Source: Spirogloea muscicola (taxonomy: Eukaryota; Streptophyta; Zygnematophyceae; Spirogloeales; Spirogloeaceae). Taken from it: DNA of 14,841 bases. Positions 1 to 9,800 of the stretch are shown here, in pieces. The notes below the pieces were generated by a model. That model saw only the letters and a program-made list of their open reading frames with translations, had not been told where the DNA came from and made no database searches. Location: contig WELB01000218.1 of the NCBI GenBank assembly GCA_009602725.1, forward strand, positions 1 through 14,841, in the 5' to 3' direction. The position numbers and the translations under genes are program-made. Each line of letters starts with the position of its first letter. Position 1 is the stretch's first letter.

Positions 1-89
1 ATTTGGCCTACATTTCTTTCTAATACACGATCTCTCCTATTCTCAATGAGCGAGCACTTTCTTCTTTTGCCAGGCCTTTTCTGCACCGT

Positions 90-159
90 CCGGCTCCTTG
101 AGACCTTGTCCATTCCTTTGGGCTGGCCTCTCACAGCCACCAGCCGATCTGGCCGCGCT
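90..159 (+). repeat. Dispersed repeat copy, plus orientation, with palindromic core at 121-138
   Basis: This 70-bp stretch matches the reverse complement of 14348-14417 at 64 of 70 positions by hand alignment. The layout is a GGCTCCTT...GACCTTGTC box, a T-rich spacer, then the core GGCTGGCCTCTCACAGCC (arms GGCTG/CAGCC). Related but more diverged copies occur elsewhere in both flanks. Confidence 0.8.
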
Positions 160-633
160 TTCTCTTTTCTGGGACCGGGGTCCCGCAAAAATCAGCCCAA
201 AAAAGGGGCTCTGAACCCGGGACTGAATCAGTGAAGAGACGAGTACTCTTCTGATGGATGGAATGGTGTGATTAGCCAGACCAGAAAGAGGATGAACATA
301 CTTCGAAGCTGCCAGAAGAGCGCTAAGCACACCAGCGACTCAATTAATGTAGCTTCGTCATTTGCGCTGTCCATTTGCAGCGTTCTCAGGCTCTAGCCAT
401 ATATCAGCGTTGTGGGTGCGCACTAAGCCAGGCCACTGGCTTGCGTGGTAGTGCTCAGGCTCCCTCTCTGACGGCAACGTGCTCAGCATCTCTTCCGACG
501 ACTATTTAGGCTCTCCTAATAGTCTGTCGGCTATGTGCTCACTCGTGGTTACTAGAAACCTCCTTCAGTTGTGCTATTCATTGTGTTACCTTAGCCCCTC
601 GGTTTCTCCTTTGTGCTTCCTCCACTCATGCTT

Positions 634-655
634 GTACTGGCTTGGTTTGGCCTCA
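634..655 (+). repeat. Short sequence shared with 13632-13653 in inverted orientation
   Basis: GTACTGGCTTGGTTTGGCCT plus two bases matches the reverse complement of 13632-13653 at 20 of 22 positions. It adds to the evidence that both flanks are built from one repeat family. Confidence 0.5.
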
Positions 656-691
656 ATTTGATTATCATGTGGACCAAGCGCATACCCCTAT

Positions 692-760
692 CCGGCCCCT
701 TTGGAACTTGTGGATCCCTTGTGGGTTGTGAATTCACAGCCCTCGGCCTAAACTTCGGAA
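692..760 (+). repeat. Degenerate copy of the dispersed repeat
   Basis: It has the GGCCCCTTTGGAACTTGT box, followed by the diverged core GGTTGTGAATTCACAGCC (724-741) and CCTCGGCC. It is recognisable only by comparison with better copies such as 1144-1217. Confidence 0.45.
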
Positions 761-819
761 TAAACTCCTTACTTACAGGTCTCGCCCCCTTGAAAATAGT
801 TGCTATCACTTGTTCCTTC

Positions 820-915
820 TTTGTCTGGGTTGGCCAATTACAGCTCTTCCTAGAAGAGTATCTATTGGGCAGGCCTCTCACAGCCATCGCCCCCTGTGGA
901 AGAGCTTCTTCTCTT
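820..915 (+). repeat. Two closely spaced cores of the dispersed repeat
   Basis: A degenerate core lies at 828-845 (GGTTGGCCAATTACAGCT) and a good one at 868-885 (GGCAGGCCTCTCACAGCC). The latter is followed by a CATCGCCCCCTGTGGAAGAG tail and a TTCTCTTTATGGGACC stretch also related to 160-180. Confidence 0.55.
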
Positions 916-965
916 TATGGGACCCGGATCCACAGATGACCACTGGGCCTGACTTCTGGCTTGTT

Positions 966-1070
966 CTGCCAATCCATGCCTTTCCTTGCCCTGCTGTGCC
1001 TCTCCATGTTATGTTGTACCCTTTCCTTGCCTCTTTGTGTCCCCTGCTGCTCTCTGCCCCCTTTCTCGAC
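966..1070 (+). repeat. Pyrimidine-rich tract with internal near-repeats
   Basis: CCTTTCCTTGCC occurs twice about 40 bp apart within a C/T-rich stretch. Open frames crossing it are rich in Pro, Leu, Ser and Cys and look compositional rather than coding. Confidence 0.45.
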
Positions 1071-1143
1071 TGTCAACTCGCCCCTCCGGTACCCCTCCGG
1101 TATACAGTCATTCATCCTACCCCAGCTCTGAGCCAACGCTTTT

Positions 1144-1217
1144 GGCCCCTTCGAACCTTGTCAGTCTTTTCGGGCTGGCTTTTCACAGCCCTTGCCACCT
1201 TTGGGAGAGCCACATCT
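1144..1217 (+). repeat. Dispersed repeat copy, plus orientation, core at 1173-1190
   Basis: The order is GGCCCCTTCGAACCTTGTC, a T-rich spacer, core GGCTGGCTTTTCACAGCC, then CTTGCCACCTTTGGGAGAG and a GCCACAT end. The reverse complement of 14245-14320 has the same parts in the same order. Confidence 0.7.
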
Positions 1218-1410
1218 CTGTTAGCCTTTCACTCCTATTGCCACCTCAAAGATATCCCAACTCACCGGCCTCCCTCTACAAGTATGCTGTGCTTGTCAGT
1301 CTTAGTCTTCCACCAACAGCACCTTGTAGGAAAGGGTAGCGTATAACCATCACAACGACGTGCCACCTCGGACAAGCATTGCCCTTTCCTGGACTAACCG
1401 AGTGTGAGTC

Positions 1411-1415
1411 TTACA
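1411..1415 (-). terminator. Possible TGTAA polyadenylation signal of the CbiG-like gene
   Basis: TGTAA lies on the minus strand about 40 nt after the TGA stop at 1456. UGUAA is the usual poly(A) signal in chlorophyte green algae, so it would suit such a host. A five-base match is common by chance. I saw no TGTAA close to the LRR gene's stop, which weakens the case. Confidence 0.25.
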
Positions 1416-1455
1416 CATGCAATAGTCGGCAGGTTGTCCAGCAGTCGTGCTTGCG

Positions 1456-4434
1456 TCATAGGATGCCCAGCACCCAACCCTCCTCACGGACAATGCGGCT
1501 GACAAGCGCTTCCGCAACCTTGCCATCACTTGCAAGCCTTCTCTTCTGCCGAGCCGGCAGAGCGTCACATAGTGCATCCTTCCTCGCAGGCCCTTTGCGC
1601 CAGCCAGGCACCGCAGCTACAGCAGCAGCCTCGTCTGCGCCTGCCAATGGTCCTCGCAGCAATATGGCGAGGAGGCCAAGACTGTCAAGCTTTGCCAGAT
1701 GCAGTGCCAGTGCTCGAACCTGCGGTGCTTTCCAACGCCGTAATCAGATTGTAGGCATGCAGTCCTTCCAGGGTACAAGCTAAGTGCCACAAGCAAGCTG
1801 ACAGTAAGTAGCACAAGCAGGTCCGTTACAGGACTCAACCAACCACAATTTAGCAAAAGGCTGGCCTTTGCACCTGACCCGCATCCTTAGGCTCCCCTGC
1901 TTCGCACAAAGGCTCTATAAGTGAGGGATATACCTGCTGCAGAAGAGTAGGATATTAGATCTATAACACCACATGAAGCCAATGAGTGCATGTCTACTAC
2001 TTACTTAGAAGCAGTGATACACCAGGCAGCCGTTCACTTTGTATGTTCTCCTCCTTTACCACTTACAAAAGGGTGCAGTTTATACACGTGCCTGTAAGGA
2101 GTGCCGGAGCACTTCCTCCAGGCTCGTTTCGGAAATCTCAACACTACAATATGACATACTAATGAGGAAATTGCACGTAGAGCAATATAAGAGCAGCAAG
2201 TGCATCAAGAAATGCACTCTAATGAAGTATTGCCCACCTCGGCTAGCACAATCAATGGCTCCAAGCGGTCAGATGCTGGCGTGTCATGTGTCTGGGGAGG
2301 ACCATCTTCGGCAAGAGCAATAGGCACGTTCAGGCCTGTCTCGAATGGCCACACCGTACTGTGACTGTTGAGTACAGAGTGGTCACGAAGTGCTCGCAGC
2401 CTTGGAATGCCGAGCAATGTCTGTGCAAGTGCATATGTGGCTTCATTCAGAATACGCCGTCAACATCAGATACAGAGTTCTCTGTTTATGCTATGTCAAC
2501 CTTCTACTGCAGACAAAGATTGACATTGGCTCAGCTTGGTCCTACAATGGAACACTGGAAGCTTGGAGAGCTGCAAAGGAGGACACAGAAAGCCAAGCAG
2601 GTGCAAAGCGAGAGTCTTTTAGGGCCTGACTTGTGAACCAACTGAGCCTGTGGTGTACAGTTTCCACGTGGAAGAGGCGCTGAATAGGCTCTCTGTCAGT
2701 CTCAGCTCTGGCAGGCCCCGGTCTGGGTCGTACTGGCAAAGCTTCCGCGAAGAGAGGTATTGCGAGGACTTGGAACTTGGACAGCCCCAGAATGGAAAGG
2801 CCGAGCTTGAGAGCTTGGCACACAAGACAGCTCGTCGCCTTCATTGTCTTGTCCTCCAGCTCAGTAGCTCACCGCGCAAAATTTGGCAGCAGTAGTCATG
2901 TTTCTGCCGGCCTCGCACATTCCAGTACATTGACAATCTGGCAAATTAAGTAACTCCTGCAGAGCACATTGGTACAGGTGCAATTGTCTTACCCGCTTGT
3001 TACTTCGGGCGGCAACTTCGAACCTGTTGTTTTCATTTCCTCCGCCATCAATTACCTCCTCACCGAGATAGTCCCACACTGCTCTCCAGGGTGGGCAGTG
3101 GCTTTGATTGTGTCCCACGGAAGTGCAGGTCACGCCTCCATCTCTTGTGTGCATAATGTGAGCTGGCCCTTCGCTTAACTTCCTCTTACTCCTAGTAGCA
3201 ATCTTGCCCTTCTCAGGCGTGACATTGGGATCTCCTGTACTGGTCATAGCTGTGGTTGAGGTATCGCTCGCTTCTCTGTTGCGTACTTTGTGCCTGTCCA
3301 GTGCGTAGGAGTCCAGTGCTGCACCATTTGAGGCCTTGATCTGGTGCAGCTTGAGAGCTTCAGCAAAGCCAGAGGGAAAGCCGAACGAGAAGTCAAACCC
3401 CATCAGCATGCTCCCGCGACCCACTTGGACACACTCGACTGCCAACTTGGTGAGGATGGCCTCCGCTTGGGTCCTGGTTGGGATGTTCTGCACAAGCCTG
3501 CATGCCGTGACGAATGGGCACATGCTTGTCAGTAACTCTCTGTGCTTGTCGGTGGGAGCTGCCATTTGTAGCAAGAGCACAAGCTCGCAAGCCATGATGA
3601 GGTCAACAGACTGAAGTATGGAAGATGCCGAAGTTGCATAAGTGAGAGTTGACAGAAGTGGCAAACAGTCCGGCTGTCAACCTCAACCAAACCCCTCTCT
3701 TGCACCCATGCAGAAGCTTCAGCATCTTGCGAATGTGGGTGGACCGAGCTCCCTCAACAACGTGGTGCATTCGCGATGTCACTCATGTCAAGAGAAGGAG
3801 GTGCACTAAGAACAGGCGCCTGCACACCGCTTGCACTACCTATTGCATGAAGGGCTTCACACTAAGTGGGCTGCGGCCTATATGACCCACTTGACTTGCA
3901 AGAACTCCCCTGGCATCACTGCTCATTGCAGGACGGGCTTCACACTGACTGGGCTGCAGCCTAGATAAACTAATTGGTACTCGCAAGCAAGACCTCCACT
4001 GGCACCTCATACTATGGAGAGACGAAGACGTGAGGTATAGGAGTGGGAATGTGGGGTTTTGGGCTTCTAGTAGAACACCTGACAATGTGATGCATGTTGT
4101 CGGCCGTGGCGCCTCCATTGCAGTCTGCCGGCGCGTCTACAACGGCCAGCCAGATGCTGTCACGGCCGAGCCGCGGGGTGCTGGCGCCAGACCAGTCGAT
4201 GACGGCGTAGGACTGAAAAAGCGGCGACGGCCTCCTGCCGGCCTCCTTCGGCGCTGCCGGCGTTGCCACTGCTCGTGCAGTCGTCGGAGCCTGGCCCGGA
4301 GATGGCAGCCTCGTCCTGGCCCGGGCCCTGCGCGGCGCGTTCCCACGCTTGCCAGACGCCTCCTCGGCTGCCGCCGCCGCTGCCGCTGCCGCCGTTGCCG
4401 TCACAGCAGTGCGCGTGGTGCGGCGCAGAAGCAT
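1456..4434 (-). CDS. Nuclear, six-exon homologue of an uncharacterised bacterial family (often labelled CbiG-like); predicted RNase H / DUF429-like fold
   Basis: Predicted exons on the minus strand are 4434-4079, 3497-2993, 2813-2631, 2420-2238, 1933-1874 and 1719-1456 (TGA at 1458-1456). Together they give 1551 nt, 516 residues. All introns are GT-AG (581, 179, 210, 304 and 154 bp); the first is phase 2, the rest phase 0. Conserved blocks fall in the order I remember from bacterial proteins: YAVIDWSGA (75-83), GFDFSFGFP (152-160), PPWRAVWD (254-261), a DGGGNENNRFEVAA stretch just after it, FWGCP (295-299), WKLYTTGSVGSQ (337-348), LLGIPRLRALRDH (350-362), VWPFETG (371-377), IVLAEVYPS (405-413), KDAGQ (425-429) and EEGWVLGIL (508-516). 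Acidic residues D80, D154, E409 and D426 sit where DUF429/RNase H-like proteins carry metal ligands; that comparison is inference. The ATG at 4434 is the first in frame; the frame is open upstream only to a GTG at 4509. Residues 1-74 are Arg/Ala-rich with a nine-alanine run, like an organelle transit peptide. Residues 170-253 are an extra basic segment. Function is unknown; the cobalamin label is not supported by anything seen here. The acceptor of exon 3 (CCAAG) is the weakest junction. Confidence 0.85.
3842..4008. repeat. Diverged tandem duplication (83-bp period) inside intron 1 of the CbiG-like gene
   Basis: Two adjacent copies begin at 3842 and 3925, each with ATTGCA. Both contain GGGCTTCACACT, a GGGCTGCRGCCTA block, then a GCAAG-containing stretch and a CTGGCA block. 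Similarity is obvious but imperfect, so the duplication is not recent. It lies wholly inside the predicted 581-bp intron (4078-3498) and carries no coding signal. Confidence 0.7.
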
Positions 4435-6863
4435 GGCGCCTCCAGCTTGTCGCGAGCGACCAACTATTACTGCCAATAACGACCTCTGCCTATTAATGGT
4501 CGTGATCACAGTCCGTGCACATCTACTGATGAGGTTTCAACTGGAAGAGTGTTTCTTTCTTGCACCGAAGCTTTTGACACTGACTCGAGCAAACAAGCAG
4601 TTCTGCAAACAAGTATGACAGTTCGCCTGCTCATATCACAGACATATAGCTGCCTGCCGTTCACCTGACCATTGATCTCTGGACGCTGTCGTCAAAAGAG
4701 AACCAACCCCCCCCCGTGTGAGTGTAAAGCAAGAAGCTCTGCCGCATGACAGATGCCTTTCCAGAGGGATGGTGGACAGTGTAGAGGGCGTTCTTCAAGC
4801 TTCTCGCATTCGGAGAAAGCGTGAGAATGTTTGACATATATACCATTGTGTGCCCCACCATCCACAATTGTGAAGTGCAGCTTGTCACCTATACCCACTG
4901 TCCCAGTGTTCTAGCTAGTGTGTGTCACTGCTACTAGAATGCATCCCACTAATAGTACAGGTCATGCACATCAGCTCCTTGACGTAGCACTCATCCCATC
5001 AACAGGATGGAATATCGCACTTCCTCCCTCCAAGTCGTAATGTCAAGGCCACTTTGTCCTCAAGTACCACTCTATTGTACCTTGCAGCATAAGCCTCCTG
5101 TGCTGGCACTGCTGCCCAGATCAACAAATAATTTTCTAGTAGCTGGCAATCCATGGTCATCCGACTTTCCATGACCTCATTAGAGGCCTTTCTGGGTTTC
5201 TGCACATAGACCAATTATGTGGCAGGTCCTAAAAGCCCTTCCTCAACCTGGTAGCACGATCCTATAAGGGCTTCCATTCTCTGGCTGGCAGTACAGCGTC
5301 AGTCCTTTTTATAAAGTGCCCATTCACCTCTGCTGGATCGCAGCTTCTTTTGTGGTCGTGGTCGTGGCTTCTCCACAATCATCAGATGGCCCATCAATGT
5401 CTAAAGGACACCTGTCCTCCCTGTTGGGCTGGTCAACTCAAGGCTACGGTTCTTCCTGGATATGTAGGTTCAGTGCATTGGGCACTAGAGCTTGTCATGG
5501 TCATACTGAGAGTACCGGCAAATAGATCACAACTTATTCTGCAAACATCCCATCAGCTTTGCTGTAGCAAGCAAGCACTCTGCAGTAACATGCCGTGCTG
5601 TTTTGTACCGGCCCAACTTTTAGCTACCCTGGTCCGAATTTTTCTTGGAATACTCCGGGATAAGAACACGTTCTTGCCAAGGCCAGTGACACATCCACCC
5701 TTGACCTTAAAGGCGAGAAGGAGTAGGAGATAGGAATGCTTGCGTTCCAGCTTGCAGGGCCAGTAGTCATCGATAATGTTTGATTGCTGTGGCAGGTAGA
5801 GGTGACGCCTGAGCACAGGAAACCACCGTGTCAAACATGTCATCACAATCACCTACATAACTGACCGAACCTCAGCAAGCAGCAATAAGTCAGTGCCTAG
5901 CTTGGAACGAGTGTGGCGAATTGGACCTGGATAAATTATCTTCCGAAGGTTCAGGACACAGGCGTGGGAGGAGGAAGCCTGACGAAAAGGTCCTCAAGTC
6001 ACAGTATTGCCAAGGTTGAGGACTGCAAACAGCAATAGGCAGAGCTGCTGTGGGTATTCTAAGGGCATAACGACATCTGCATGTGCAAGCTACTTACATT
6101 GAAATGAAAGAACCATCAGAAATGAAAATATGCTTACAACAGTATTCTCTGCAATATCCATCCCGTTCTAGCTCCTTTTCGTACAGGAAGGTCCAAAATC
6201 GACACATCGACAGGAGGCAGCGCCTATCTCCAGGGGCGAGTACCCAGACAGTCAGTAGAGAGGATGAGCCTTGTGCTGCTTCTTGCTGCCAAGTGAAAGC
6301 GGCAGAAGCCCATCAAATTGCTGCGGTGGCTTATAGAGAAGAATTCCAATACTGCCTTCTGCAAGCTGTCAACTAATCTGCAGTACAGCGACCGTTCTGA
6401 TTATAGAAAGTGAAGGAGGTCACAGATGAAACTCACCATGAAGCTAGAAACGAGTGGACACTGTGCACCGATTTCGATCAACTTCGGGTAAATAACAAGC
6501 TCCAAGTGGTTATTGAGTGATTGTCAAGTATAGCATCGCATGTGTGGATGGAGGAGCACTAACCAGTTAGCATTTGGGGCATCAGTGTGCCTGATCAAGC
6601 TCTCCTGCAAGTGGAGGTGAATGACACCTGACTTCATGGGCCAGCACGAAGATCCTCTCCCACTTCAAGCGATTCACATGGGCAAGTCATTGCCTCTCCA
6701 ATGGCTAGCAGCTGTGCTCGAGTATACTGCAACCGTTCATCTGCAGCGACAAGCATCAATCTTCACAACAGGGTGACCAGCATCGATCCCCTTTCTTTGA
6801 ACAGCTTTACTAACAACCTTGCACAGAGAGAATATAAGAACGTGTTTTCTATGATGTTCATCT
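4435..6863. other. Intergenic region between the two genes; no gene identified
   Basis: Open frames here are short (about 130 residues at most) and none shows a domain I recognise. A run of nine C lies at 4707-4715. The promoter and 5' UTR of the CbiG-like gene should lie in its first few hundred bases (4435-4900), and the 3' UTR of the LRR gene in its last few hundred. A missing last exon of the LRR gene here cannot be excluded. Confidence 0.5.
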
Positions 6864-9800
6864 TCACTCTACTTCCTCACAGATACCACACACTCCTGCT
6901 TGGGTGGGGCAATCACCACGTGGAACAAGTACAGACATCTGCAACTCAATCGCTGCAGCTTGCTGGACGTCTGGCCTGCCTCTTCCCAGCCTACGCTTGC
7001 CGCCTCTCTTCTTCCGTCTCTTCCTCTCCTCCCGGCCCTCTTCACCAAGGCATGTGAGCACTTCAAGATATGGACTGGCCATCTTTTCTTCCCATTCCTC
7101 CTCACTGCTTGCTTTTTCTGCGACTCTTTCCTCCCCCATCTTGAATACCTCGCCTCCCCCAAAGTGGACAGCTGCTAGAGGTAAGGCTCTCTGTAGCGAA
7201 GCCAAGCCATGAGCAGTTAAGAGCCAGCAATCTTCAAGAAAGATTTCCCGCAGTGAAGGTGCCAAGAAGAGAGCTCGCAAACCCATATCTGTTATCATTG
7301 CTCCTTCCACAGCAAGCAAGTTAATTCTTGGTAGTGCTGCATGGTGACAATGGGCCAGACAAGACAACACATTTGAAGACAATTTCAGTTGGCATAGCAT
7401 TCAGGCAAATGCAGCAAGTAGCATAAATGCTGTACTCTGTGTGTGTAAAAGCTCTATCTAACATCTTCATTGAGCTGTATGAGTGTCACACATACTCCCC
7501 ATAGTCCAGATACAATGTACTCCAAGATGATAAGCAGAGGCAAAATCAACAGCATACAGTGATATCTAGTCAATGCATCGTTCATAGTAGTCATTGCCAG
7601 CATCTGTTCCTTGGGATCTTCCTTGATATTAGATGTTACATTCATTCACATCACCCTTATTGCACACAAATCTACCTGCAAGATGGGGGAGGCAACAGTC
7701 AGTGAGGTACTCTCCATTTAGCAGCAAGACTTTCAAACTGGAAACGTGTGAGAGGTAGAGGCAGCCAGTATCTGTGATATGAGTCGCCCTTAAGTCCAAT
7801 TGGACAAGCATTGGCAGGGCCGCAAGCGAGCTGATTGTGGGTGTGAAGGTCCTAGGCTCCGGCAAACTTGCATCTATAATGTATCCTTGAAGTGAAAGAA
7901 ACAATCAGAACAACATATATCACTGCGTCAGCAGAATGCAGAAAGAACACACTGCTGAGGTCACAAGAAATCGTTGAGCGGAGTCTATCGGTTCAAGACA
8001 ATGCAGGACACTGGCAGATGTGGGATGCAATCAGTCGCCATAGGCAAATGCGTGATCCTTTCAACATAAGTCCTGCAACATAGAAAGATACAGACGTTGC
8101 TTGCCACGTAGAAGGCTATGCTGTTCTCCTTGTCTGAGTTACACAGTAGCACTGATGTGGCTTGATCCCAGACAGTCCTATCCTGCATTCGCTAATGGAT
8201 GCTAGCATACCTTTCACTGCAGTGCCTCTCATGTCCACGTTGGTAAGAGATGGCATCATCTCCAGGACCATAAATGCTTTGTCGTCAACAGCTGATTCCC
8301 TGAGAAGTAGTGTCTCTAATACTGGAGCATGCCCAGAAAGCAGGCTTAGGTCGTCTGATGTCAAACTTGTCTCGCTCAGATTGAGCCACTTCAACTTTGC
8401 TGCCACCTGCAATTGAGATGAGATGGCCTGCAGCTTGGTTAGGGCTGTGATGGGCATCTCTTTCATGTCATCATGGCTGTCCATGAAGGAGGGTTGTGCT
8501 CCTGCAAGCCCTGAATAAAAGATCTATCGACATGCTCATGCATCTTTCTGGCCTGGAAAGGTGTGCAAAGCTTCCAGTATGTCAGCTGCACTTGTGTTAT
8601 GAGGCTGGCATTACATCTCCAGGGCAATCACAGAATCACACATGTACCTGCGCAAGTGGAGAGATGAAGAGTGAGGCAAGATTTCCTGAAAGATCTATAC
8701 TTGTCACGTTTCTTGTGAGTTGTAACCAGGAGAAGTCCTGAAGTTGACTATCTCCAAGGCCAAGAACCTGTAAGCTGGAGTGTTCTCGAGGTTCCATACT
8801 AGGGCACTTGTCAGCTCGTTCTGCACTGGATCCTGCAGTGATATCAAACCAGATGTATCTTCAATAGTTGCAGCCTGCACACAACTGGCAAGTCCAATTT
8901 GCAGCACTACAGTATCAGAGGACTAATTAAGGAGTCACTTAGAAAGAAGACTGAGGCTGAACATGACTCCGTCATAAACAATCAACAAAAGAGAGCGGTG
9001 CCTAGTGAAACTACAGTAAGAGCTGTGCAGTACTGACTACAACGCATTGTCCAGCATTGGGGCTAAGAGCAGGTTTGCAACACCGGTAGTGCTCCTTCTA
9101 AACCGGACATGCATGTGATACATCAGGTTATGACCTGTTCAATCATAAGCAGCGCAAGGAAATAGCTAGCAGCCAAACCTTGACACGCAAGTTTCTGTCA
9201 CCTTTCTCTGATGACAACTCAAACTCCATGTTGGTGACTAGTACTACATTCGACAGCAATCATGGCTTGCATACCTCCACATTTGTCCAGGTGCATAAAC
9301 AAATTGTGAAGCTTGCAACCAGCGAGCTGTAGAGTGGTCAGAGAAGGTAGCACTGGGAAGCAGGTAATGCTTGACAGCGCAAGGTTGAGCACTTCAAGCT
9401 TTGGCAGCCTCATGAATGAAGGAAGGGAGGAGTCTGAAATATCACTACCCCAAAGAGTGAGTGATGTAAGGTGCTTGAGTCCCTGCATAGAAAGCAATAA
9501 GCTGCAATGAGCAAGGCAGGAAGAGAAGTACATACAGTACATCTAAGAAGATACAACCAATTGGGACAATCTTCAGCAAATACAGACGTTGTTAGTACGG
9601 GGTGGCTTATATTTCATTAAGCTACTTAAGAATGACCATGACGGCCTTAGACTCAGTAAGGTTGATATTATTGCATGCTCTTTACTCCACAAATAATACC
9701 AGCAGACTCAGGCAGATGCTGATGTGGCATCTGAATAATACGCCACCCTTGCACTGATATGTCTTGGACCTCTGCTTCATGATGCATCACATTTATTGAC

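Larger units (their letters stand above)
160..1143. other. Left flank between repeat copies; no gene seen
   Basis: It contains the degenerate repeat copies and pyrimidine-rich tract listed separately. Open frames of up to about 180 residues exist on the plus strand, but they overlap each other in different frames. They show recurrent 'GW..TA...GRA.S' strings that simply translate the repeat core, with no known domain. Confidence 0.5.

Noticed and set aside
810-1346. 178-residue plus-strand open frame
   Set aside because: It crosses repeat cores and a pyrimidine-rich tract, overlaps other open frames, and its sequence looks compositional.
3498-3664. Upstream part of the open frame preceding exon 2 of the CbiG-like gene
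   Set aside because: Joining exon 1 at the acceptor before 3497 restores both frame and family alignment; the upstream part has no counterpart in the family and is read as intron.
4435-4509. 25-residue longer N-terminus starting at 4509
   Set aside because: The codon is GTG, not ATG; the first in-frame ATG is at 4434.
4692-4898. Minus-strand open frame (68 residues) with 'DKLHFTIVDGGAHNG'
   Set aside because: Reads fairly naturally but is short, matches nothing I know, and ends just past a run of nine C.
5553-5852. Minus-strand open frame with 'IIDDYW...KGGCVTG' vaguely like a piggyBac transposase segment
   Set aside because: Spacing does not fit, neighbouring frames do not continue the domain, and no other transposase motifs or terminal repeats are visible.
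6083-6376. 97-residue plus-strand open frame
   Set aside because: No domain, no splice context tied to a gene, and length is ordinary for chance in this region.
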